Part shown: positions 35,861 to 45,690 of the stretch, one piece after another
Position numbering within the stretch: position 1 is the stretch's first letter
Layout: the number at the start of each line of letters is the position of its first letter
Assembly (NCBI RefSeq): GCF_050947875.1
Contig: NC_134572.1
Span: 115,350,709-115,414,708, forward strand
Direction of reading: 5' to 3'
Length of the DNA: 64,000 nt
From: Dermacentor variabilis
Taxonomy: Eukaryota; Arthropoda; Arachnida; Ixodida; Ixodidae
Position numbers and translations under genes: made by a program
The notes under the pieces: model-generated
The model's input: the letters and a program-made list of their open reading frames with translations, nothing else
What the model was told of the DNA's origin: nothing
The model's database searches: none

Positions 35861-36640
35861 ATAGTTTATTCTCTGTCTCTTTATTCTAGCTTACAGCCCA
35901 CAACATTTATTACCAATACTCGTTCTGAAACTGTATTCCGTGCAGTAAATCCTTATTAATGCGTGTGTTGGCCGAAACTATGTTACATGAATAAAATTTG
36001 GAGCTTCTTTAGCCGCTAGTGATCAAAGTGGTGACGTAGAAATGCCACGTGACCGCACTAAGCCATTCACGCACGGGCAATGGTCGGAGAGCGCTAGGAA
36101 GCGGAGGACGGAGGCTAGATGAAAAAACAAGAAATGGCGCTACCTTGAAACTTCTTACGCACCTGAATACGCCCCTCCTCTTCCTATTCCTCATTACAGG
36201 CTTTCGAGCCATCCCTCAATAAACACATCTTGTCATCATCATCTGTATGTAGGGGCGCTAGATCAGCAGAGACGCGAGGGATGCGCAGTACATCTGCCTG
36301 CGAAAACGAGGAAGCCAACTGGGCGCACAATCGTTTCAGGCTTCTCGCCCCTATTTTATCTGGCATTCATTTGCATCCTGACTTCAACATGACCATTAGT
36401 TCCTGCCGGCATTTTTTTTTTTGCAAGCATTGCGGCGCCGTTAAAGGACAAGGACCAGGGAACCGACATGGATAGGCACGTCCTCGCACTCTTGCTAAAG
36501 AATTAGCACGCACCAAGTATTACAGCCAGATGTTTTATCGAGAATGCGCTCGCGTTCTTCGCAATCTGCGCGCTGGTTAGGGATAAGAATCTGATATATC
36601 AAGGCTCCCGAGCTCTTTTTACATACCCTTCAAATTAAAA
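35861..36640. other. No recognised feature
   Basis: No gene or repeat family was identified. An AATAAAC followed by TCATCATCAT near 36220 is unexplained. Confidence 0.4.
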
Positions 36641-36868
36641 TTAAATACTGGGGTTTAAAGTGCTAAAAACCATAATTTCATTATGAGGCACACCGTAGTG
36701 GGACTGATTTTGACCACCTGGGGTTGTTTAACGTGCACCCAATTCACGGTACAAGGGCGCTTTTGCATTTCACCCCCATCGAAATGTGGCTTCCACGACC
36801 GGGATTCGATCCCGCGCCCTCGGGCTTAGTAGCACAACGCCATAGCCCGTACGCCTCCACGGCGGGTT
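36641..36868 (-). mobile_element. Full-length Ruka-like SINE
   Basis: Read on the minus strand it starts CCCGCCGTGGAGGCG with an A-box-like segment near 36848 and a B-box GGATCGAATCCC (about 36803-36814). The body passes through AACCCCAGGTGGTC (complement) and ends in an AT-rich tail near 36641. Unlike the copies at 9.0 and 52.1 kb it keeps the A-box half of the tRNA head. Confidence 0.85.
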
Positions 36869-36869
36869 T

Positions 36870-38130
36870 TACTTGGTCTTGAGAAACTTGTGTTTTAAAG
36901 GATCATGGTAATATAATATATAGTCATGGTAAGCGTGAAGGGTTTTTCTTTAGCCTTTTGTTGTTGCTCTTTATCTATTTTTTTTTTTCACATTAGAACT
37001 GAACAGTACGTGGCCCCTCCCCTTGTTTGGGATAGGGGCAACAATTTCCTTAGGAACAATTTTGCTATAGCGAGCTCTTCAGTAACCCTTTCTTTTTTTT
37101 TGCATTCTCGTATCCAGCGAAAAAAGAGCGATTGAGCTTATGGGGTCTGATCCCCAGAGCCCCACTATAAACTACGAGGGTTGTTGTAGTGGGAGGCTCC
37201 ATACTAATTGATCAGCTTCGCTTGATTAACATATTCTTATAAGTAAATAAGAGTTATGCAATTCTGTCTCTACGAGCTGCAATGCAGTAACTGAAGTTGG
37301 GAATGATACATGCATCTAGTTGCTCAATAGTAGGCAAAAGCGAGCTGAATCTACATTTTCGAGTCACTCTAGCTACCGAATAATAATATTAAAAAAGCAT
37401 CAATTTCTGTCAGCTGTTTACCGCAACTTCTACCCGGAGCATGTGTAGAAGCGTCTGCACAAGAGAATCTGGCGGGACGAAAACCTCATTCTCGAGTTTT
37501 TAGGACCTAGAATGTATCAAGCAAGATTGCGCATATACTCCGACGTGTAATCAACAGATACAAGCTGCGGTCAATGACACACTTCGGTATTTCAGTTGTT
37601 TTCCCGGAAGGTTCTTGCGATCTGCCCTTTTCACCATTTAAAACAAGATTTCATGTTCGTAGCTGTAGACTTTGTTCCATGAAGTTTTTCAGTGTATTGC
37701 AGTCTGTTCCCAAATCGGTACTGTTTTTTTGCATCTATGTATTATTACCTACCATGTCGGGCCTTAGCCTAAAAAAGAGGACACAGCTTTTTCCCATGTT
37801 TTTAACGCTCCTCCTCCTCCAGCGAAACATCGTTGTCATAAAAAAAAAAATGCTTGCGGAAGGGCAAGAGATGTCAGTGGCCTAGGCCGGCAAAATGAAC
37901 ACGCCACCAACCATGCAGTTCCACGACGCGACCACCCACCGCTATGCGGGAAACGCTCGAAGAAAAGCCCATAGAAGCACAAAGAGATCGTCTGTGGCCT
38001 AGACATAAATTCAAAGCAGCATTCGAATGCGAGAATGGGGATCAGCGGAGGGGTAGCAATTGAAAGAATTCTTCGGAGAAGGAACGGCATGGAAGAGAGG
38101 GCGGGGATACATCAGCGACAACGTGGTCCC
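36870..38130. other. No recognised gene
   Basis: The DNA is AT-rich with short homopolymers. Reading frames here lack domains. Confidence 0.4.
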
Positions 38131-38131
38131 G

Positions 38132-38139
38132 TATAAATA
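38132..38139 (+). promoter_or_regulatory. TATA-box candidate
   Basis: TATAAATA lies in GTATAAATAGGA, a good TATA context, at the left edge of the rise in GC content. It is 1.3 kb before the ENPP start codon. No cap site or transcript supports it. It could belong to an unrecognised LTR. Confidence 0.25.
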
Positions 38140-38339
38140 GGACACGCAAGGAGCCAGTGAACACAAAGGAAATCAAGGCACGAGAGCAAGCGGACGGGGA
38201 CGCCAAACAGAGGAATAAAAGCCGACTCGAACAAAATCGCTCGTATCCTCCACGAACATACAGCTTTTGCAGCGTCCTCAGCCCCCACTCTTCTCCTCAC
38301 TCGCCAGCCATTTCACCGAGCTCATTCTTAGCTGCATTT

Positions 38340-39445
38340 TGCCTGAATTGTGCGTGATGTCCGAGCCAGAAGGGACCCTTGCTTCGCTGCTACTCCTCGC
38401 CCATGCCCTGCGCGCTCTCTCGTTCTGAAGCGTACAGCTTCTACGTACAGCCGTCCTAGAACATTCGTGTCCGGGTTAGGCGAGGCCCGTCTTGCGTCTG
38501 TTTTCCTCAGCCGCAGAGAGAACCGCCGAGGAAGGAGGAGGACCTTTCCCGCATCCCTTCCCTCTGCGACGGGTCACCCTTTTGCTTCCCTACTCGACAC
38601 GCCCTCCTCCCGGAAAGAGAGCCATGTAGGGCGCGACACCACAGAACGGGGAGGGTTAGAGCAATGAGTTGAGGGAATACTTAAGTGAGGAGGTGATCTC
38701 TTGCGTGGGAGAAGGGAAGGAGAAACTGCGCCCAGGCCGCCCAGTGTCTCTCGAGTACAAAGAGCTGAGAAGCGGTCGCGACTGAGACCAACGGTTGGTG
38801 AGACCACTTAGGAGAGAAGAGATTGCGGCAAAGCTTTCTTTGCAGCGGGCAAGAAAAACAGGAAGCGATACTCATGCGACATGGGAAGCGCGGGCCGTCT
38901 TTTTTGCTAGGAAGCCTGCCTCGGGACGGATTTCCAATCGGCGCGCATGCGAAGGAGAAAAGAAAGAAACACGGGAGGACCCGAGAGGATGTCGAAAGAA
39001 GAGCACCGGGAGCGAAGGGAAAGGGTAGAAGCGGGTGGGCAAGGGAAGTGGCGGAAGGGATGCTCTAATCTCTCCCCCCTTCTGAAAGACTGAGGGAGAA
39101 GCAAGACGGAAAAAGGAGAGAGAGAGAGAAAGAAATTGAAGGGACCTCGATGCGAGGAGGAAGAGTAGCTGATGCGCAGTTCGGAACTGGCGCGGGACGC
39201 TTTCTGGAAGCGGCTGGGGAACGGGCGCCGCCGACGAGCGAGCGAGCGAGCGTCGACGCCGGGAACGGGACGGGACGCGGCCCCGAAAATCTGCGAGAGA
39301 AACGCGCTCCTCCGAAGGAGTAGCGGGAGAGAGGGAGAGCGAAAGAACCGGAGGAGCGCCCGGGCGAGCAAGCGGGTGCGAGCGCGCCAGCGGCGGGCGC
39401 ACTTCTCCGCAGCCGGACAAACGACGACGCGCGGAGCGCACCAGC
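38340..39445 (+). promoter_or_regulatory. CpG-rich promoter/5' UTR region of the ENPP-like gene
   Basis: CpG density rises from about 38340 and peaks at 39170-39440, directly before the start codon. A GA-rich run with GAGAGAGAGA (about 39117-39128) and a (GAGC)n tract (39237-39252) could bind GAGA-type factors. No TATA box is close to the ATG, which fits a CpG-type promoter. Long antisense frames across this block are GC artefacts. Confidence 0.5.
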
Positions 39446-39836
39446 ATGGCGAGACGTCCCGCGCCGCGGCCGCTGCTATCGATCGTGCTGTGCCCGCTGC
39501 TCGCAACTCGTCGTCCTAAGGGACAGGCCATGCCCACCGCCCTGTGCTGGTGGTGGATCCTGTGGTGCCTGGCGATGGCCGGCGTCACCAACGCGGCGAC
39601 CGACACCACCAGCGACGGTCGTCGCCACCCTCGGAGTCCTTCGTCATCGGACGAGGAGCAGCCGACGGCGAGGGCCAAGCTGCTCGTGATTCTGGTGCAG
39701 GGCGTCAGGGCCGACTACATCGACCACGCCGTGCATCAGGGATTCGCGCGAATGGCCCAAGCGGGCATCCGCGCCGAGTACGTGCTGCCGGTGTTCCCGT
39801 CCAGCCCGTACCCAAACGCGTACAGCATTGCCACAG
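39446..39836 (+). CDS. ENPP6-like ectophosphodiesterase, coding exon 1, probable pseudoenzyme
   Basis: The exon encodes 130 residues plus one base. ATG 39446 has a good context (AGCATGG). An in-frame ATG at 39530 (residue 29) starts a better signal peptide, MPTALCWWWILWCLAMAG, so either start is possible. Residues 79-91 (LLVILVQGVRADY) and 115-131 (PVFPSSPYPNAYSIATG) match the N-terminal metal-site strand and nucleophile loop of ENPP phosphodiesterases, closest to ENPP6 (DFPSLSYPN). The metal-binding Asp of the DG motif is Gln85, and the nucleophilic Ser/Thr is Pro121; Asn124 is kept. Active relatives cleave choline phosphodiesters or nucleotides at the cell surface. Loss of both residues predicts no catalysis. 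The exon ends ACAG|GTACGT in the Gly of the TG pair (phase 1). Later exons were not found in the window. Confidence 0.8.
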
Positions 39837-41130
39837 GTACGTGTACACTAATGGCCGGACGAGACGCAGGATATTTGGCGTAGCTTCGATGCCCGTCTGT
39901 ATACGCGAACGATTGCCTACTGACGCCAAGCTTCTTTGTCTTTCGCAAGAAGTTTCGTTTTTTTTTTTTTCAGCATGCCACCACACTTGCGAAATTTCCT
40001 CGTTCGGTTTCTTCATTCCTAGCGGTGAAATCCCTCTGCCTCATCAGCTTCACTAACAGACCAAGAATGTCAAAAAGAAACACGCATTTAATTCCACAGT
40101 TTAACCAGTAAAACGCGGAACCGCCTGTAGCCAGTGACGAGGGACACGAGTCGCTACAACTGTTTACCAGTACCAGCGCTTTTATATTAAAAAAGCACAA
40201 TGGTTCAAAGTTTGGACCCCTTTAGGAGTTCATTCAAGACTCGCATTAAGAACCGTCATTCGAAAGCGTCGCTTAGGGCAACCGTTTTTCTGTGCTCTGG
40301 AAGACAAACAAAAACAATGTCGATGCACTGCTTGCCGTCCGGAGAGTTTTGCATCAGGGTGACAAGTGACGGAAACTCGAAATATAAAGCGAATCTACAG
40401 CGGGTTGTTCCTCGTACCATGCGCGTCGTTAGTTCGCTGATGCTACACAAAACATCTTGGACTCAGAGTGAAAAGCGGAATTGGTGGTTCATTCATCGTT
40501 CCGAGACACTGACATTTACGCAAGCGATGACTGTGAGGATTTTCCTGTTGCCCGTCATAGGTCAACACCTATGAACACCCGCCACCTCGGAACAGGCGGT
40601 TGTAGCTTGCGATTGAAGAACAGCAAGAAGTATGACATCAGATTTGTCAATGACGATGTTGACAAGAATGATTTAGCCTTCAGCGTATTTCGTCAGTCGC
40701 TGCTCCAAATGCGAGAAGTGTTGAATCGATATGAACGAAACCAAACAAACAGATTTGTAGGTGATGTAAGGTAGTGAGGCCTGACGACACTGAAATCGCT
40801 GCGACATCACATATCCGATAAAGACAGTTAGTACTTCAGCCCTTAGCTGCGACAGAGTGCACCGAAACTACCTGTAACACGCTGAACTGAAGAAGTGAGT
40901 TCAATACGAATCAGAGGGCGTAACACGATCAGGAAAAGAGCAGCGACAAGAAAGTGAGGTATTTTTGAAGTGGCGTGAGCAAATTATGATTTCCCTATTT
41001 TTCCCGAATGCTAAATTCTAGCCCAATGGACAGATGGCGTGCACATCAGTGCCTTCGAAGACGATGTATGTGCGTTACATGGTTATCGAAGCTTAAAGAA
41101 GTGACTGAGTAGAGATACCATTGCTCAGCG
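39837..41130 (+). other. Start of ENPP-like intron 1
   Basis: The donor is GTACGTGT at 39837. No ENPP exon 2 was recognised anywhere to the right, so the intron or the locus probably runs past the window. No repeat family was recognised in this part. Confidence 0.5.
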
Positions 41131-41132
41131 GG

Positions 41133-41400
41133 ATGTGGGTTGAAATGGCACTCTTGTTGTACAGACCGTTAAGCCTCTCAATACTGTGGACATTATTTGT
41201 GCACCCTTGCGCTGTTGGAACTATGGCCCTTTGTGTTTGTTTGTAACGCTTTGAACACGTGTTCTGCGGTATGTGGGTTGAAATGGCATCCTTCTTGTTG
41301 TACAGTCCGTTAAGCCTCTCACTTCTGTGCCCATTATTAGTACACTTTTGCACTGTTGGTACAACGACCCGTTGTCTTTCTTTGTAACACGTGCCCCATT
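41133..41400. repeat. Tandem duplication, period 138 bp, two copies
   Basis: Both units begin ATGTGGGTTGAAATGGCA (41133 and 41271) and run through GTTAAGCCTCTCA to TTTGTAAC. The units differ by scattered substitutions and short indels, so the duplication is moderately old. Confidence 0.85.
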
Positions 41401-41644
41401 CCCTCTGAAGCGCTGGCTATGCTCAACTGCCTCTGTGTCACGCGCCTATGCATAGGGCTCCAACGGGTTCGCGTAATACTTAGCGCACGTATTTACGTAG
41501 CAATACATGATGCTTCTGCTTAACTGCTTTAACTGTTTTAAGAATGATAGGTTGCCTCAAAATATTTCCAAGAAAATCAATACACAGCATTAAAATAGGG
41601 GCCCCAAACGTTTTGGGGCCCTAAGGAAATAGCGTCGAAGCCAC

Positions 41645-41656
41645 TGCGCATGCGCG
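41645..41656. promoter_or_regulatory. NRF-1-type palindrome
   Basis: TGCGCATGCGCG contains the full GCGCATGCGC core. It lies 97 bases upstream of the ATG at 41753, inside the inverted-repeat element. Confidence 0.5.
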
Positions 41657-41752
41657 AGACACAAACTGCGTTTGGGTTTTGCGTTGGGCACGCTATTTCA
41701 CTGATTTAGCGGCAGCCCCAAAAATTGCCCCAAAAGATTTGCGTAAACAAAC

Positions 41753-41965
41753 ATGGCGGGCACTCATCGAAGCAACGGCTATAACCTAGCACCAAACTGG
41801 GTTCAATTCGTGGTAACGCGTGAACTTCGCAAGCTAGGAGAGGTGACTGCGGTTATCGATTTCTTTCAACCAGCGTGTGTTATGAAGATTGATTCATTAG
41901 ACGCCGCTGATTTCGAATTCGATTGCGGATTTTATGGCTCGTATCCTAAACATGGCTTAGCATGA
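41753..41965 (+). other. 70-codon frame with Kozak/YY1-like start in the TIR element
   Basis: The start context AAACATGGCGG is a strong Kozak and also matches the YY1 core. The frame begins MAGTHRSNGYNLAPNWVQFV, has no recognisable domain, and ends TAG... after HGLA with a TGA. A donor-like AAG|GTACGT follows about 14 bases later, so this may be a captured first exon with a decayed frame. Function is unknown. Confidence 0.3.
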
Positions 41966-42559
41966 CTGGTGAAGGTACGTAATGTTGGTTACTCAAAACT
42001 AAGGGCAAGTAATTGTTTGCTGCTTACAGAGTAACCTCTAAATAACCTCTAAATAATTGTAATACATGAAAGTAAATATCATAAAGTGGTATATTTTATT
42101 CAATTATTTCTAATAGCTTTTCTTTGACGCCGTAATGGCGCTGTCAGCGCAAGACGCTATCCGCAAACGCAAAGCCCTATTCTAAACCTATTCACTCCTG
42201 CGGGCCCCAAGGCTAACACCCGCAAAGCTCTTTTGGGCGCCAAACTATTGGGGCCCCTATTCTAAAACTCTCTAATATCTTTCGTCGAAAATTTTATGTG
42301 CATTCCTTTTGCATTCCTTTTATGTGCATTCCTTTTACATTCATTCGCAATATATATAGCAGAAGAGAAGTACAATAGATGTTTACAACTGTATTTATTG
42401 ATCTATGCAAAAAATTAGGACAACGAAGGGCGCTTAGCAAGATCAAATTTAATAAGGAAACAAATGGCACATAGCCAACAGTTGCTGACGGTAGATAATT
42501 TAAGCATAACCATATCGTTCAACGGCTTATATTGCTCGATATGCGTTACTATAGATTAA

Positions 42560-42755
42560 CCATCTGCCCAGGCCGACATCATTTGGAAATAGAAAGTCTG
42601 TGACCTGATGGTCCCCGAGTGGGCCTAGCCAGGTGACGTTGAGTTTACTAGCGTCTATTGCGGACCGAATAAAGTTGTTTCACTCACTCACTCACTCACT
42701 CACTCACTCACTCACTCACTCACTCACTCACTCACTCACTCACTCACTCACTCAC
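42560..42755 (+). mobile_element. LINE 3' end with (CACT)n tail
   Basis: The segment ends GACCGAATAAAGTTGTTT followed by about 75 bases of CACT units (42681-42755). The same AATAAAGTTGTTT end with another tail unit is found (minus strand) at 61386-61415. Only the 3' UTR remains, so it is strongly 5'-truncated; the left limit is uncertain. Confidence 0.6.
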
Positions 42756-42945
42756 ACTAATTGCGTTAATCAACTACTAGTGACAAGCATTACAGTTAAT
42801 ATTTGAAGTAGTCAGTTGAAGGAAATCATCATGAAAGTATAGTCCCGTGCTTATACATTTCAAAAATGGCCACGTGTAGCAAGATAACTGTCATCAAATT
42901 ATTTCTCAAATTCTCCTCAACATACGCGCGAAACCGCGGCCCGCG

Positions 42946-43555
42946 GAAGGAAGGAAGGAAATAAACTTTATTCGAGGTCCTGCAGGCCACGAGAGCTTTG
43001 GGCTCTCATGGAGTGGGCGTCTCCCACGACGGAACCGGGAGGTTGAGTTTCCTGGCGTTGTCGTGGACCTGCTAGACGGCCCAGAGTAGGGGAGCTAGTT
43101 CTTCGCTCCGGATTGCTTCCTCAAACTTGCGCTTGTCCTGTTCGCAATTTATGTGAGCTTGCGAGCACGGCCAGAGTAAATGATAGACGTTAAGGGATGT
43201 ATTGCAACTGGTGCAATAAGACTTGTCGTAGAGCTCAGGCATGTAATGGTGTACTCGGTTTTGCGTGGGATATGTGTCTGTTTGTAGCATTCCGAGTGTA
43301 ACCGCCTGAGCTCGAGTGAGCGTGCGGTGTGGCGAGCTATACTCTCTACGTTGTAGGTAGTAATGTTTCGTGATTTCATTGTATGTAGTGGGGGCGCCCT
43401 TGTTCTCCGAGTGGCCGGGTGAAGCCGCGCGGTCTGTAAGCGCGCGCGCAGCCTCGTGCACCACCTCGTTAAGCTTGGGGACGTCGCCGATCTTTGGTCC
43501 TAAGTGTGCCGGGAACCAGTATATGACGTGTTCCTTAATATCTTTCTTGGTAAAA
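42946..43555 (-). mobile_element. 5'-truncated LINE: RNase H end, CCHC tail, (CCTT)n tail
   Basis: On the minus strand the fragment starts in RNase H (HVIYWFPAHLG near 43520). It continues with LNEVVHEAARALTDRA, RTLTRAQAVTLGMLQTDTYP and the zinc tail SCNTSLNVYHLLWPCSQAHI, and ends in a 3' UTR with AATAAAGTTTATTTCC and a short (CCTT)n tail (42946-42960). The frame 43072-43464 is open over 130 codons. The QAVTLG block matches the intronic LINE near 14945. Confidence 0.8.
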
Positions 43556-43785
43556 ATTCTGTGTTCAGCCCCTACTGTGTGTTATCTGTACTGTGTTCTA
43601 CTTTAGTCTTTAGATTTGTCCTGTTGCTCTTCCTTTCCTCTTACCTCCCATACTTCCTATCTTCCATTTCTGTGTTGCTGGCACCTCCCTTCTGAAGAGC
43701 AGGCAGGCGTTGTGCCCCTTCCGGTGGCAGTTGCCAGCCTGCTCCTCGCTTTCCCTTTCCTGTTAATTGTGCATATGTGTTCACA

Positions 43786-43872
<87 letters not shown>
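43556..43872 (+). mobile_element. Retroelement 3' end with (AAT)n tail
   Basis: A pyrimidine-rich stretch, then GAAGAGCAGGCAGGCGTTG and GTGGCAGTTGCCAGCCTGC, lead to GTGCATATGTGTTCAC and an (AAT)n tail of about 87 bases (43785-43872). The layout is that of a short 5'-truncated retroelement. No coding part remains, so the family is not assigned. Confidence 0.5.
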
Positions 43873-45004
43873 CGTGGGCTGCAGAAAGCGCCAATCAGAA
43901 TCGGGTCGTAGAAAGACGGAAGCGCAATGGCAGCTTAATTTTACGCCATCTTTCCACGTTACAGAGACATGCACCGCTAGCCGCACTTCGCTGTGTCGCA
44001 TGCGTAATGAGGTAAATTGAACGAATAATTTGACGCCAGTTATTTCGGTCTACAGAGTCATTTTGAATTGTAGAAGCATGGAACAATACTTTTACGAAGG
44101 CTTCCTATACAACTTTACAAATAGCCATGTGCTGTAATGTTCGCAACCAAAAGGTCAATTAATATAATTAGTTTAATCATACGATCAACTGCATTCGTTT
44201 TTCTTGCTACTGATGTCCGCCTGGGCACACCATTCACCTGCAGTAACGCAATTCGAGCACTCTTTGAGGGGATTAAAAAAGAAGTGTTCGACATAAAAAA
44301 GAACACTATTGTAAAAAAGTAAATATAAATCTTTTTTTTTTCAAATTTTAGTTCCACCTAAAGTAAGAACACCTACTGCAATTACCGCATACTGCGAGTT
44401 GTACCAGATGAAACAATTTCCACAATCAAAGGCGTAAACCTCGCGTATAGAATAGCGTAACGTCATTTCCCGCGACAAACACAAACAGATTCGTGGCGGA
44501 AGAAGGGAACGGCTTTCAAAAGAGAAGCCACACTGCGGTTGCGGCGATCGCGCAGATCGGCGATGTGAAGATAGACACGCTTGTCACACAACGTGCCACT
44601 ACAAGACGCGTGCAGTCAGGGGCTCGACGTCGCGTGTTCGTATACCGAGTACCACGCATTCCGCGTTCATTTCTCGCATCTTCTCTGTCACGCATGCGCA
44701 CTAGGAGGGCTCTCTCATCCCTTGTTGGTCCAGCTGCTCAGCGTGTCTCACAAAGGGGCTTCTTTCTTCTGGAATCCTGTCCAGATGCTTGCAGCTCAGA
44801 GGCGCTTTCATTGAGGGCGGAGAGGAAAATGGGGCAGGGGGTAGGGCATGGTAACTTCTTAGAAAAAGAAGAGAAAGAGCAGCCGTTTCTTGGTGCTATA
44901 CGGCTGGCAAATCACACTTTTGCCGTAATAGGAGTGCAGTTTTTAACTTGAATCTAGCTAGATTTGTATGGCTGCTGGTTTGACAAGCTACCAGATGTAT
45001 ATAC
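43873..45004. other. No recognised gene
   Basis: A 152-codon frame at 44493-44951 has no domain and atypical composition; it is not called. No repeats were recognised. Confidence 0.4.
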
Positions 45005-45690
45005 GGAGTGATCATTTTTAAGCTTTCCTAGAATTTTTAAAAATCGCCTGTTGTAGATGGCATAATTATTCTCCTTCAGCTGGATTATTCAAAGAGGCAA
45101 ACATTACTAGCACGAGAAATCGAAACACATATTCAAATAACTAACGAAATTTCTCTAATTAGCTTCCTAATTATTTACTTTATGACTCATATTGCAATTT
45201 ACGAATTGTAGACGTTGAGTTTGCGAGACTTATCCATGTGGAATGAACCTCCAGGAAGAGACATTACGCGATATCATTTACCACGATGTGGCATGATATA
45301 CGTGGGCGTTATAGTTAGTTTAGTGCTTCAACGCATAAAAAGCTTTTTTTTTCGTGCTTTTTGGGTTTTTTTTTTCATTTAAGTGAAACGATATTGCATT
45401 TTTACGGCTCGTCTGAGGACGCATATCTCCAAATTGGTGTCATTCTGGAAATTCGTTCCTATTGGATACGCCTTGCAAACTCGCCTGCTATAATTCGTAA
45501 ATTGCAAAATGTGCCGTCCCCAAATTAATTTTAATTAGTCATAGTTTAGTTATTTGGATATGGGCGTTTGATGGTTTCTCGTGCATAATGTACACCTCTC
45601 TGAAAAATTGACCACAAGGATTAGAATTAGGTTATTTGCAATAGGCGATTTTTTTTTAATTCATCAGACATAAAAACTATCACCACGCAT
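45005..45690. repeat. Large imperfect palindrome (foldback), ~680 bp
   Basis: Matching words occur in mirror order around a centre near 45347: ATCGCCT (45043) with AGGCGAT (45643), TCAAATAACTAA (45132) with TTAGTTATTTGGA (45546), and CAATTTACGAATT (45195) with AATTCGTAAATTG (45492). Each arm is about 330 bp and the unpaired centre holds T-runs. The arms are diverged by substitutions and small indels. It looks like a foldback DNA element; no coding frame is present. Confidence 0.75.

Larger units (their letters stand above)
41592..42262 (+). mobile_element. Terminal-inverted-repeat element with GGGGCCCC ends
   Basis: The left end AATAGGGGCCCCAA (from 41594) is mirrored at the right end by TTGGGGCCCCTATT (ending about 42262). 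Inner sequence also matches in inverted form (ATAGCGTC near 41629 and GACGCTAT near 42154). The left terminus additionally forms its own hairpin, GGGCCCCAAA/TTTGGGGCCC. The ~670-bp interior carries an NRF-1-type palindrome and a short frame. No transposase is present, so it would be non-autonomous. A short TAAAA flanks both ends, but the target duplication is not certain. Confidence 0.6.

Noticed and set aside
38132..38360. Possible LTR (TATA box, AATAAAAG, downstream CpG)
   Set aside because: No TG...CA ends, second LTR, primer-binding site or gag-pol frame could be found, so only the TATA candidate is listed.
38872..39678. 268- and 199-codon antisense frames over the ENPP promoter and exon
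   Set aside because: They are Arg/Ser/Pro-rich low-complexity translations of a CpG-rich region, without homology.
43616..44020. 134- and 114-codon frames with poly-Ile
   Set aside because: They run through the (AAT)n tail of a retroelement end.
44493..44951. 152-codon frame
   Set aside because: No domain, no splice or promoter support, and overlapping frames are equally open.
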